This document shows positions 15,666 to 25,206 of a stretch of 64,000 nucleotides of DNA, piece after piece. Source of the stretch: Pilosibacter fragilis (lineage in GTDB: Bacteria; Bacillota; Clostridia; Lachnospirales; Lachnospiraceae); assembly GCF_032490495.1 (NCBI RefSeq), contig NZ_JAVYJB010000011.1, positions 1-64,000 of the forward strand. The letters are read 5' to 3'. Within the stretch, counting starts at the first letter, position 1. The number at the start of each line of letters is the position of its first letter. Both the position numbers and the translations under genes were made by a program. The notes beneath the pieces are model-generated. The model had not been told where the DNA came from. It made no database searches and was given only the letters and a program-made list of their open reading frames with translations.

Positions 15666-17939
15666 ATGAAGAGACGGGAATGTGCCTCGTTAATTATTCT
15701 GGCATTGGCGGCGGTACCCGCACTGTTAGTTGCCATCGGACAGGTTTATGTGACAGGCGTAGACGGGATCAGGCTCAGAAGAACGGAGACCATCGACCTT
15801 CTGACGGAGATCGCGGTGCTGTTCTTTTTATATCTGTTCACGATCTGGAAAATTGAATCGAACCGGATCCGGACAGGTGCGGTACTTCTCATCACAGCCG
15901 GATTTCTCTGGATCCACCAGGCATTCACGGCGATGATCCTGTCCGGCGCGTATGTGCTGGTGCTTTTGATGCTAGGCGCACGGATCCGCAGGGGGATGGA
16001 CCGGGAGCACAGATGGCGGGAGTACCATGTGATCACAGGGCTGGCGGACTTCCTTCTTGGAAGTGGATTTATGATATGCCTGTTCTGCCTGGGATCCCTG
16101 TTTTTCGGATGTGGGATCACAAGCTTCCGGTTTCTCACAGTGGTCATCGCCGGACTTCTGGCTGGGTACCGGATGATGGAATTGAGGGCGGCGGGAGATA
16201 GCGGAATGCCGTGGAAACGCGTGCCGCAGAGAACCATGATCTCCCTGGAGATGTCCATCTGTATCGCGCTGATGTTCGCCATGATCCTTTTGCAGGCGGG
16301 ACGAATGAATATCTGTGCCGACTACGATTCCCTCCATTACGGACTGCGGAATGAGTATGTTCTGGACAACGGCGGCGGAATCTATGAAAATCTCGGAATG
16401 GTCAATGTGGTGTACACCTATTCGAAAGGTCTTGAGACACTGCTTTTACCGATCTCCGGGCTGCCGTCCTACGGATTTTTCCTGAGCTTCCAGATCTGGA
16501 TGACTGTCGGCACTCTGATCGCGGCGGGACAGATCGTGGAGCTGTTTGTCGGAAGAAGGTATGCGGTGAGATGCATGACACTTCTCTCCTGCATTCCGGG
16601 AATCATGAACATGTCCATCACGGCAAAGACGGACTCTATGACGGTGTTTATGCAGCTTGTACTGCTGTTGTTTCTTCTGCTCTATATTCGCAGACAGAGG
16701 AGCGCGTATCTCGTGCTGGCGGTGGACGCCTACCTGATGACGCTTGTGTTAAAGCCAACGGCACTTGTATTTTCAACAGTGGCCGCGGGAACGGCGGGGC
16801 TTTATATCCTGCTAACGAGACTGCTGAAATTCCGACTGAAGGGAAGTTTTCTTCCTTCCTGTATTTATATGATCCCGATGTGGCTTCTCATCTGGTACCG
16901 GACATGGCTGCATACGGGACTTCCGCTGACATCCGTGTTCAACTCGATCTGGGCGGCCCTCGGATTTACCGTGAGGTACCCGTACCGGTTTGAAAGTCTG
17001 CCGTCGAACGGCGGATCCCTGATCTCAATCGAGGGACTAAAGCACATTTTAAAGAGAATTTATGGTGTCCTCATGGCCCCTGTGGGCGAGGACATGGCCC
17101 ATGTGCGGATTGCCTGGGGCACACCGCTGCTTCTGCTCTTTCTTCTTCTCGTCTGTCTGCCGGTGCTGGCGGATGTGAGAAGATCGAGGCAGAAAGAGAA
17201 AAATACCTTGATCTGTCTGGCCTTGGTATTTGTGACGAACGGACTCATGAGTCTCATGGCTCTTTACCTGTTATGGCAGGTGGACGGCAACTATTTCCTG
17301 CTTCTCTATGCGCTGTCAGCGATCATGGCGGTGATTGTGGTAGGAAAATTAAAGAGCGGTTTCCTGCGCGGATCCATATGCAGGATGCTGGTACCGTTTA
17401 TTCTCTTTAATGTGACCATCACGGCGGTCAGCAACTGGGGCGGAACCCTGGGACTGACACCGGTGAAGTTCATCCACAAGGGATATTATGATCATATGGA
17501 AGAGTCCCATGAACTGCTTGCTTTCTACGGAAATGAGAAGATATGGGATATCCTGGCGGAGAACCCGAGAAACCGCGTCGTCGTATTCGGTGAGCAGCCG
17601 GAAATGCTGAGGTTCCCGTGCAGCACTCAGAGTTACACGGACATTGAGGGAAGCGGTGGAAACTTTAATCTCTCATCCAGCCCGGAGGCGCTGGCGGACT
17701 TCTTTACATTCGCGGGAGTAGATTACATCTATCTCGGAAGCGGATACTTAAAGCCTGGAACGGATGGATTCCGGAACGTGACAGGTCTCTTAAAACAGGG
17801 GTATCTTATGGATCTCCTGTATGAAAACGGAAACGGGCTTGCGGTATTCTCGTCTGATCCGAAGAACCTCACCGAGGAGGAGAGTGAGGCGCTTTTAGCG
17901 GAGTTTACTGAAAAATACTGGCCCGGAGAACAGCAGTAA
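15666..17939 (+). CDS. Large polytopic membrane protein, putative GT-C glycosyltransferase
   Basis: 757 residues if started at ATG 15666 (GGGGGA 7 bases upstream); an in-frame ATG at 15633 adds 11 polar residues. At least a dozen hydrophobic segments between residues 5 and 590 are followed by a soluble C-terminal domain of about 150 residues (NRVVVFGEQPEMLRF). The topology resembles lipid-linked-sugar-dependent GT-C or glycan polymerase proteins, but no diagnostic motif was found. It lies between gmhA and another similar-sized membrane protein, with a gap of 11 bases, so function in surface glycan assembly is inferred. Confidence 0.7.
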   Translation: MKRRECASLIILALAAVPALLVAIGQVYVTGVDGIRLRRTETIDLLTEIAVLFFLYLFTIWKIESNRIRTGAVLLITAGFLWIHQAFTAMILSGAYVLVLLMLGARIRRGMDREHRWREYHVITGLADFLLGSGFMICLFCLGSLFFGCGITSFRFLTVVIAGLLAGYRMMELRAAGDSGMPWKRVPQRTMISLEMSICIALMFAMILLQAGRMNICADYDSLHYGLRNEYVLDNGGGIYENLGMVNVVYTYSKGLETLLLPISGLPSYGFFLSFQIWMTVGTLIAAGQIVELFVGRRYAVRCMTLLSCIPGIMNMSITAKTDSMTVFMQLVLLLFLLLYIRRQRSAYLVLAVDAYLMTLVLKPTALVFSTVAAGTAGLYILLTRLLKFRLKGSFLPSCIYMIPMWLLIWYRTWLHTGLPLTSVFNSIWAALGFTVRYPYRFESLPSNGGSLISIEGLKHILKRIYGVLMAPVGEDMAHVRIAWGTPLLLLFLLLVCLPVLADVRRSRQKEKNTLICLALVFVTNGLMSLMALYLLWQVDGNYFLLLYALSAIMAVIVVGKLKSGFLRGSICRMLVPFILFNVTITAVSNWGGTLGLTPVKFIHKGYYDHMEESHELLAFYGNEKIWDILAENPRNRVVVFGEQPEMLRFPCSTQSYTDIEGSGGNFNLSSSPEALADFFTFAGVDYIYLGSGYLKPGTDGFRNVTGLLKQGYLMDLLYENGNGLAVFSSDPKNLTEEESEALLAEFTEKYWPGEQQ

Positions 17940-17950
17940 GGGGATAAGAC

Positions 17951-19912
17951 ATGAATTTACAGGAGAAGATCCTGAAAGTGTGGAGGAGGTGGAGCCCGGA
18001 GCTCCTCATCTTTGCGATCTTTCTGGGATTTGGATTTTGGATCAACCGTGGAGTGGAATTAAAGGGACTTTACATGGATGACCTGTATCTCTGGTCCTGC
18101 TACGGGAACCAGTCATTTACGGAGTATGTATTCCCAATGGGCAGCAGCCGCTTCCGCTTCCTGTTTTATCTGGCGTCCTGGCTGGAGCTTTTCTTCATCG
18201 GGGGACATGTGGAATGGATGGTTCCATTCAACATCATCCTGAATACGGGAATCGCATACAGCATTTACAGGATGGCGGTGTCATTCAGCGACGGGCGAAG
18301 GATCATAAGCTTCGCTGTGGGGATTCTCTACCTGTCATCCAGAATGGCATATTATCAGATCGGCCAGTTTTACGGTCTGATGGAGAGCCTGGCGCTCTGG
18401 GCAGCGCTGGGGATACTGTGGTTTCTGTACCGGTATGTGAATGAGAAAAAAACGGGGGCCTTTCTCATGGCAAACCTCCTGTATTTCGTGGTCAGCTTCA
18501 TTCACGAACGGTATATGGCGCTTCTTCCATTGTTGCTTCTGGCAGTAGCCCTCGGATTTGGAAAGGGACTGGCGCCGGAGACTGTGACAGCGGAGACAGG
18601 GAGAAATAGTGAACCGAACCGCGCCGCGGAGCCGGGACGAAGCCGCGGAAGAGGACAGAGCCGCGGGGCGCAGAATAAAAAAGAGGCGGCGGCCCGCACA
18701 GCAGCGGCTGAGGAGAAGGTTGGTTTCCATCTCCCGAAGCTCCTGCTTTTCGTGATCACGCTTTTCGTGTTCGGCGCGATCCAGATGATCCGCCTTTACA
18801 CTATCGGAACGCTTTCACCGGCGGGAACCGGCGGAACTGACGTGGCAGATACTTTTAAGTTCACGGACGCCATTGGACAGGCACTGAACCAGGTGGGACT
18901 CGTGTTTGGGAGAAACTCCGGACCGCTCCACCTCTGTATCGAACCGTTTGCGGACAGCCCGGATAGAATCAAAAATCTAATCCTGGCGGCGGAGGCAATT
19001 CTGGGTGTCGGCGTTCTGGCGGCTGTGATCGGTATGATCCGGGCGCGGGATGAGATCGTCTGCCATTTAAAGAACGCGGTGCTGTTCCTTGTGTTTATCA
19101 CACTCTGCATCGGCAGCTCCAGCGTGACGATCCGTGTGGAGATGCGCTGGGTCTATGTGGCTTACGCGGCGGCGCTTCTGTTCTTTGCCTACCTGTCACG
19201 GGTGATGGGGAAGGCGGGGATCCTGGTGCTGTTGTACGGCTGCCTGATCTTCCCGGTGGAGACATATTACCGGGACAACTGGGACAACCTGTATCTGTGG
19301 GCGCCCCAGAGCCAGTATAATTCCCTGGCGGAGAAGACATACGGAACATACGGGGACGATATCTTCGACAAGGAGATCTACATCATCGGGAAGGATTTTG
19401 AGATCAGTGATTTTAATGCTGAAACATTCCTGAAAGTATATGCAAAAGATAAAACAAATGTTCCGAAGCTCCAGTTTATCGACAGTGACATGGATCTCAA
19501 GGAGATCACGGATGACATGGTGATCCTGTGTGAGGATCCGGAGCACAACGCATACAACGATGTGACGGAGATCGTGAAGAGGCAGAGGTTCGACACGCCC
19601 TTCGGCAGCTATTCGGACGGATGGATCGATGAGCACGCGAAGATCGTTCTGACAAACGGGGAGAGCAGCAAGCTGACCTTAAAGTGCTACTACCCGGGCA
19701 GGCTTACAGGCGGTGAGACCTGTAAGATCAAGGTGAACGGACGGCAGATGGCTGATCTTGTATTTACGGACAACACGATGTACTACGAGATCCCGGCTGC
19801 GCCGTATCAGAGATTTACCGTGGAATTTTCCTGCAACTTCTATGTGAAAGGGGCGAAGGAACACCGCGGGGAGGAAAATCTGGCGATGGTCGTGAAGGTG
19901 GTAGACCAGTAA
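17951..19912 (+). CDS. Polytopic membrane protein with basic RG-rich loop
   Basis: 653 residues, start preceded by AAGGGGATAAG. About ten membrane segments in residues 20-440, then a C-terminal soluble region of roughly 210 residues beginning near ETYYRDNWDNL, a layout known in uncharacterised GT-C-like or DUF6056-like proteins. Residues about 210-255 form a low-complexity loop rich in Arg, Gly and Glu (EPGRSRGRGQSRG). No catalytic motif recognised. Co-directional with neighbours at 11 and 113 bases. Confidence 0.7.
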   Translation: MNLQEKILKVWRRWSPELLIFAIFLGFGFWINRGVELKGLYMDDLYLWSCYGNQSFTEYVFPMGSSRFRFLFYLASWLELFFIGGHVEWMVPFNIILNTGIAYSIYRMAVSFSDGRRIISFAVGILYLSSRMAYYQIGQFYGLMESLALWAALGILWFLYRYVNEKKTGAFLMANLLYFVVSFIHERYMALLPLLLLAVALGFGKGLAPETVTAETGRNSEPNRAAEPGRSRGRGQSRGAQNKKEAAARTAAAEEKVGFHLPKLLLFVITLFVFGAIQMIRLYTIGTLSPAGTGGTDVADTFKFTDAIGQALNQVGLVFGRNSGPLHLCIEPFADSPDRIKNLILAAEAILGVGVLAAVIGMIRARDEIVCHLKNAVLFLVFITLCIGSSSVTIRVEMRWVYVAYAAALLFFAYLSRVMGKAGILVLLYGCLIFPVETYYRDNWDNLYLWAPQSQYNSLAEKTYGTYGDDIFDKEIYIIGKDFEISDFNAETFLKVYAKDKTNVPKLQFIDSDMDLKEITDDMVILCEDPEHNAYNDVTEIVKRQRFDTPFGSYSDGWIDEHAKIVLTNGESSKLTLKCYYPGRLTGGETCKIKVNGRQMADLVFTDNTMYYEIPAAPYQRFTVEFSCNFYVKGAKEHRGEENLAMVVKVVDQ

Positions 19913-20025
19913 AAGAGGCAGGTCCGCAGAAATTTTTGCGGACCGCCGGGAAAACGCAGGAATGAAATTTTCTGCAAAAGGGCAGCCGGAGAAGGCTGCG
20001 ACAGTAAAAAAGGAGAATCAGAAGA

Positions 20026-21564
20026 ATGAATGGACAGCAGTGGGCTCCAATGTGCGCGGGCTTTGCCGTTGCTGTGGTCCTGTTCCTTGTACTCGGGTAT
20101 TTCCTGAGGAAGAGGGACATGACTGCCCATCTTGCTCCCGTAAAGCGGGAACTCAAGAAGGAAAAGCAATGGCTGCGGCGCGGGGAGTATAATGCGGCTA
20201 TGGTAAAGGGCCGCCAGAATCTGGAACTGTTTCTGAAGCTGGTGGCGGAATTTAATGGGATCGAGCTCGACAATTCTGCCCAGGCGATGGCGAACGCCAA
20301 GAGCGGTCCGGATGGAAGAGGACAGCGCGAAACTTACCGGATGAACGGGAGAAAGCGTCAGAGAGTCATGACATTCCAGCAGTTTGGATGGTGGCTCGAC
20401 GAGAATGGGTATCTGGACCGGGTCGGAAAGTGGGAATTGAACGAGATCCGCGTGATCGGAAACAAGGCGGTTCATGAGAACTATGTTTCTAAGGAAGATG
20501 CCTGGAATCAGTACAATTATATGGAAGATGTTCTGCGGATCGTCGCTGACCACCACGCAAACCGGCGGAAACAGAGAGGACCGGCGGTTAAAAAGAGCCA
20601 GACGGGGTGCCATGGGGCGAGCGTGAAGAAGACGTCCGTGGCACAGATGAAAGGACGCGGACAGGGGCAGTCAAAGAGTGGAGGACAGAGTCAGGCAGGA
20701 AAAAGCCAGGCGAAGAACAGCGGACAGGGACATGCCCGGAAGCGTGAAGGCGGAAAGCAGACCAGTGGCGGGAACGCGAGGCAGGACGCAAAGGTAAGCG
20801 GCAATCAGAGAGTGGTTCAGAAGACCGAGGGAAAGAAAACGGCGGAACAGAAAAGCACTGAGAATAAGCAGACATTGAGAAAGCCGCAGAACGGCAGCAA
20901 TGGGAAGGCAGCTGGAAAGAATGAGACGTCGGAGAGAACTCAGCAGAAGAGAGAGGTAAAAACAGCGGTCAATAAAGCCCAGCAGAGCAGGGAAGTAAAG
21001 ATTGTAGAGAAGACCGCAGAGAATGCCCAGCCGGAGAAGCTGAGTTCTTCCGCGAAGAGGCGTCAGAGAAGAAAGCGCGCGAAAGCAGCCAGAGAGCAGG
21101 CTGAGGCAGCAGGAATGGTTCGCGAGACTGCACCGCAGAGTAAGGCAGCAAAGCCGACAGAAAAAATAGCAGAGCCGACAGAAAAAACGGTAAAGCCGAC
21201 AGAAAAACGCACTGTGTGTCATGGGAAAGAGACAGATCGCCAACCGCGCCAGGTACAGCCCCAGACTTCCATGAGGATCGTGACACTCAGTCAGCCAACC
21301 GGCGGATGGACAGCGGGAACTGATAAGAAAGAGACAGTGAAGTCAGAAAAGTCAAAGAAGAACACAGCACCGCAATTGAAGCGGAAGAGTGGAGAAGCGG
21401 AAAAGCGGACGCAGGGGAACATTGCAGCAAGGCAGACACAGAATGAAGGCGCAGCAGATCCGACAGCGAGACGCCGCCGCAGACCGAAAAGAAGACCGGC
21501 AGCGGAACATGCAGGAAATAACGTAGGAAGAACCGCAGCAGGCGGAGGAGATCATGAAGAATAA
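20026..21564 (+). CDS. Membrane-anchored DUF4145/HEPN-like protein with long basic disordered tail
   Basis: 512 residues, AAGGAG upstream. One membrane helix at residues 9-27, then a folded domain to about residue 180 containing LNEIRVIGNKAVHENYVSKEDA, which resembles DUF4145 (a HEPN-type helical domain with the R...GN...H signature). The remaining roughly 320 residues are low complexity, rich in Lys, Gln, Ala, Arg and Thr, with imperfect P-T-E-K repeats (near residues 383-400). The predicted charge is strongly positive. Function unknown; the tail could bind anionic polymer or nucleic acid. It overlaps the next gene by 11 bases. Confidence 0.75.
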   Translation: MNGQQWAPMCAGFAVAVVLFLVLGYFLRKRDMTAHLAPVKRELKKEKQWLRRGEYNAAMVKGRQNLELFLKLVAEFNGIELDNSAQAMANAKSGPDGRGQRETYRMNGRKRQRVMTFQQFGWWLDENGYLDRVGKWELNEIRVIGNKAVHENYVSKEDAWNQYNYMEDVLRIVADHHANRRKQRGPAVKKSQTGCHGASVKKTSVAQMKGRGQGQSKSGGQSQAGKSQAKNSGQGHARKREGGKQTSGGNARQDAKVSGNQRVVQKTEGKKTAEQKSTENKQTLRKPQNGSNGKAAGKNETSERTQQKREVKTAVNKAQQSREVKIVEKTAENAQPEKLSSSAKRRQRRKRAKAAREQAEAAGMVRETAPQSKAAKPTEKIAEPTEKTVKPTEKRTVCHGKETDRQPRQVQPQTSMRIVTLSQPTGGWTAGTDKKETVKSEKSKKNTAPQLKRKSGEAEKRTQGNIAARQTQNEGAADPTARRRRRPKRRPAAEHAGNNVGRTAAGGGDHEE

Positions 21565-23140
21565 GAAAAGCTATGTCTATATCGGACTTCCAGTTCTGGG
21601 GATGATTTTTTATCTGGCATATATCAGGCGCTCCGCCATTGACATGGTGTATTCCGATTATATCCGGCTCATCAATTCCTATCTGCCGGACGTGTGGAAC
21701 CCGGATAAGTTTTTTGTGGCGGATCTGCTCACAAGAATTCCGGTGAACTTCTTAGAGCGCGGACTGAATGTCATGATCTTTGGATACAGCGTCACTGTGG
21801 ACCGGATCATGGGCATCCTCGGATTTGGACTCTCCGCCCTGGTCATCGGCCGGTACAGCAGGAAAAAGGAACTCTGCCCGGTCTGGTACGCGGCGATGAT
21901 GATCGTTATGTTCAGCCTTAATAAGTGGGAGATGCTGTACAACGGAACCGGATGGGCGCATTTCCTGGCATTCGGATTGTTTTTCTGGAATTATGCCCTG
22001 CTGGATCAGGTGTACGAAAAGGGATTCCGAAACGCGAAGAAATCGGAGCTTGTACTTCTCTTTGTACTGCCGTTTGTGATCACCATAGGGGCGGCGGGAC
22101 CGTACTGCGCGATCTACACGGTAACGATCGTGATGGCGTACCTGTTTATTTACGTGCGCGATATTGTAATTGCAAAGAGTTTATCTGGAAAATATCAGGC
22201 AAAGGCCGACAGACAGAATTTAAGCAGCACGGATAGGAAAAACGTATCGGGCAAAGGCAGGGAAAACGCTGGCGTGATCGGTGTAATTTCAGATGATCTT
22301 GCCGGAATCGGAACCGCCCGCGTGATCGCCCTGATCGCAGTGGCAGTCATTCCGTTTCTCATTTACCTCTGGAGCAACTCCCAGGCGGTTTACGAGTATT
22401 CGGGAGCGGTAAATGTGCCGCTCTTTACGGCTTTCCGACAGGATCCGAAATTTTTTATTAAATTTCTTCTTAAGTCTTTTGCTTCCATGGTTTTTGGAGT
22501 AGAATTGATTGACAGGAGCTTTGCAGGGATTCCGGGGAAGGTCTGGTGCGCGGTCGGCGTGATCGTCCTGTTTGCGTATTTCTTTGCGCTGTGGATGAAT
22601 TTTTATTACCGGATCGAGGAACAGACGATCCTGCCGCTGATGCTCCTGGCAGGCGGTGGTATGAACCACCTGATGGTGCTTGTGAGCCGGTATATCTTTA
22701 TGCCGAATGACAAGTATGGGATGAGTTCCCGGTATGCGCTGCAGTATCAGATCGGTGTGATCGGAATCTTTCTTACGTTCGCTCTGGCTGCGAAGTGCGG
22801 ATTCTGTAAAAAGGAAGAATGCAGGGAAAGCAGAGGCACAGAGCCGAAAGGGGCACAGCATATCAGCAGGACTGAAAAGGATCCTTTGCCAAAGCTGGTA
22901 AAGAGATTATCGATCGCCCTCGCCGCCATGTTCCTCATCGGAAACGTGATGACGACGGCGGAGGAATTCTGCTTCGGAAAGTACCGGAAAGAACATAACC
23001 GGGACGAAGTAAAACAGATCTTATTAAATTTTGAAAACGAGTCAGACAAAACACTGGAGGACGCGCTGGAGTATCACAAACCGGGATGCCGGGAAGCACT
23101 TACGGTCCTCAAAGAAAACGGTTGGAATATATGGAGGTAA
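21554..23140 (+). CDS. Polytopic membrane protein, DUF6056-like
   Basis: 528 residues; the start lies inside the previous gene after GGCGGAGGAG. About ten to eleven membrane segments. The region after the first helix (SAIDMVYSDYIRLINSYLPD) resembles the extracytoplasmic loop carrying the Asp pair of GT-C folds. A polar basic insertion (KADRQNLSSTDRKNVSGKG) interrupts the membrane region near residue 220 and a second one lies near 425. Probably another glycan-assembly component; no specific function can be assigned. Confidence 0.65.
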   Translation: MKNKKSYVYIGLPVLGMIFYLAYIRRSAIDMVYSDYIRLINSYLPDVWNPDKFFVADLLTRIPVNFLERGLNVMIFGYSVTVDRIMGILGFGLSALVIGRYSRKKELCPVWYAAMMIVMFSLNKWEMLYNGTGWAHFLAFGLFFWNYALLDQVYEKGFRNAKKSELVLLFVLPFVITIGAAGPYCAIYTVTIVMAYLFIYVRDIVIAKSLSGKYQAKADRQNLSSTDRKNVSGKGRENAGVIGVISDDLAGIGTARVIALIAVAVIPFLIYLWSNSQAVYEYSGAVNVPLFTAFRQDPKFFIKFLLKSFASMVFGVELIDRSFAGIPGKVWCAVGVIVLFAYFFALWMNFYYRIEEQTILPLMLLAGGGMNHLMVLVSRYIFMPNDKYGMSSRYALQYQIGVIGIFLTFALAAKCGFCKKEECRESRGTEPKGAQHISRTEKDPLPKLVKRLSIALAAMFLIGNVMTTAEEFCFGKYRKEHNRDEVKQILLNFENESDKTLEDALEYHKPGCREALTVLKENGWNIWR

Positions 23141-23144
23141 ACCT

Positions 23145-23918
23145 ATGAAAGTAGTAATCCTGGCAGGAGGATTCGGAACAAGGATCAGCGAGGAGAGTCA
23201 TTTAAAACCAAAGCCGATGATCGAGATCGGTGAGAAGCCGATCATGTGGCATATCATGAAATATTATTCCCAGTTCGGGTATAACGAATTTATTATCTGT
23301 CTGGGATACAAACAGTATGTGGTAAAGGAGTTCTTTGCGGATTACTTCCTTCACACATCTGATGTGACCTTCGATCTTGCGAACAACAGCATGAAGGTCC
23401 ACAACAACTATGCGGAGCCGTGGAAGGTGACTCTGATCGACACAGGACTCAACACCATGACCGGCGGACGCGTAAAGAGGATCAAAGAGTATGTGGGAAA
23501 TGAGCCGTTTATGCTGACCTACGGCGACGGTCTCGCAAACATCGACTTAAAGGCACTGGAAGAGTTCCACAGAAGCCATGGAAAGCTCGCAACCATCACG
23601 GCAGTCAATATCGGACAGCGCTTCGGTGTCCTCGACCTCGAGGATAACGGAAAGATCAATTCCTTCCGCGAGAAGAATGACGATGACGGCAGCCTGATCA
23701 ACGGCGGTTACATGGTATTAAATCCGGGCGTATTCGACTACATTGAGGGCGATTCCACCGTATTCGAGCAGGCACCGTTAAGAAACCTCGCAAAGGACGG
23801 CGAGCTCATGGCATACCGCCACGAGGGATTCTGGAAGTGCATGGATACCCAGCGCGAGAAACAGCAGTTAGAGGCGATGTGGCAGTCAGGAAACGCGCCG
23901 TGGAAGATCTGGGAATAG
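23145..23918 (+). CDS. rfbF: Glucose-1-phosphate cytidylyltransferase
   Basis: 257 residues; the start at 23145 follows TGGAGGTAAACCT, 4 bases after the previous stop. Signature LAGGFGTRISEESHLKPKPM at the N-terminus and YGDGLANID near residue 125. Converts glucose-1-P and CTP to CDP-glucose, the first step to 3,6-dideoxyhexoses. The length is as expected and the following two genes give the next two steps. Confidence 0.95.
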   Translation: MKVVILAGGFGTRISEESHLKPKPMIEIGEKPIMWHIMKYYSQFGYNEFIICLGYKQYVVKEFFADYFLHTSDVTFDLANNSMKVHNNYAEPWKVTLIDTGLNTMTGGRVKRIKEYVGNEPFMLTYGDGLANIDLKALEEFHRSHGKLATITAVNIGQRFGVLDLEDNGKINSFREKNDDDGSLINGGYMVLNPGVFDYIEGDSTVFEQAPLRNLAKDGELMAYRHEGFWKCMDTQREKQQLEAMWQSGNAPWKIWE

Positions 23919-24006
23919 GTTCACACGCCTGCTTTCCGGAAGCCGCTGTGAGGATCGCAGAAAACGGCTGCGCGGAGAGCAAAAATCCGTAAATGGAGAT
24001 ACGAAA

Positions 24007-25065
24007 ATGAATTTGGAAGAAGTATTTAACTTTTATAAAGGAAAGAAGGTCCTCGTAACCGGACATACCGGCTTTAAGGGAACCTGGCTTTCCAGGATCC
24101 TTGTAAACGCGGGGGCGGAGGTCACAGGATATTCCTTAAACCCGCCGACAGATCCGGCACTGTTCAACATGGCAGGTTTTGAGGGTAAGATGAATTCTGT
24201 CATCGGTGACATCAGGGACCTCGCCCATTTAAAGCAGGTATTCGAGGATACAAAACCGGAGATCGTCTTACATCTGGCGGCACAGCCTATCGTGCGGGAC
24301 TCCTATAAGGATCCGGTCTACACCTACGAGACGAACGTCATTGGCACCGTCAATATTTTGGAGTGTGTCCGCCTGAATCCGTGCGTGAAGTCCTTCTTAA
24401 ACGTGACGACGGATAAGGTCTACGAGAACAGGGAGTGGGAGTACGGCTACCGCGAGGTGGACCGCCTGGACGGCTATGATCCGTATTCCAACAGCAAATC
24501 ATGTTCTGAGCTTGTGACACACAGCTACAGGAAGTCCTTCTTTGCGGACGGACACTGCGCGATCTCAACCTGCCGTGCGGGAAATGTCATCGGCGGCGGC
24601 GACTTCGCGAATGACCGTATCGTTCCGGACTGCGTCCGCGCGGCGATGGCGAAAAAGCCGATCGTTGTCCGCAATCCGCATTCTACCCGCCCGTACCAGC
24701 ATGTGCTGGAGCCGTTAGCGGCATATCTCATGGTTGCGAAGGCCCAGTATGAGGACGGAAAATACGCCGGATACTACAACGTGGGACCGGATGACAAGGA
24801 CTGCGTGACCACGGGTGAGCTTGTGGACATGTTCTGCAGCGCCTGGGAAAATGGACTTTCCTGGGAAAACAAGAGCGACGGAGGTCCTCACGAGGCAAAC
24901 TTCTTAAAACTCGACTGCTCCAAGTTGAAGACCACATTTGGATGGCATCCGCGTTATGGCGTGAAGGAAGCCATCGGACTCACTGTTGAGTGGTGCCAGG
25001 AGTATGAGAAGAACGGCGATGTTGTGGCTGTCATGGACAGACAGATCAAGAAGATGTTCCAGTAG
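24007..25065 (+). CDS. rfbG: CDP-glucose 4,6-dehydratase
   Basis: 352 residues, GGAGATACGAAA upstream. Extended short-chain dehydrogenase with the NAD motif GHTGFKGTWL near residue 19, LHLAAQPIVRDSY near 88, and the catalytic YxxxK in YSNSKSCSE near 160. Produces CDP-4-keto-6-deoxyglucose from CDP-glucose. Second enzyme of the dideoxyhexose branch. Confidence 0.96.
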   Translation: MNLEEVFNFYKGKKVLVTGHTGFKGTWLSRILVNAGAEVTGYSLNPPTDPALFNMAGFEGKMNSVIGDIRDLAHLKQVFEDTKPEIVLHLAAQPIVRDSYKDPVYTYETNVIGTVNILECVRLNPCVKSFLNVTTDKVYENREWEYGYREVDRLDGYDPYSNSKSCSELVTHSYRKSFFADGHCAISTCRAGNVIGGGDFANDRIVPDCVRAAMAKKPIVVRNPHSTRPYQHVLEPLAAYLMVAKAQYEDGKYAGYYNVGPDDKDCVTTGELVDMFCSAWENGLSWENKSDGGPHEANFLKLDCSKLKTTFGWHPRYGVKEAIGLTVEWCQEYEKNGDVVAVMDRQIKKMFQ

Positions 25066-25206
25066 AACAGAAGAAAATAATCCACTATTTGAAAAAGACA
25101 GGAAACCTGGAGGTGCGTGCAGAAACTTCCCGGCAAATGAAACATTGTATACAGCAGGAACGAGTTCAGAAATTGGTCTGCTGTATCATCAGGAAAGGAA
25201 AAAGTT

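Noticed and set aside
19196..19636. Long antisense ORFs opposite the membrane-protein and glycan genes
   Set aside because: They are shadows of high-GC coding frames on the opposite strand; no ribosome binding sites or recognisable domains.
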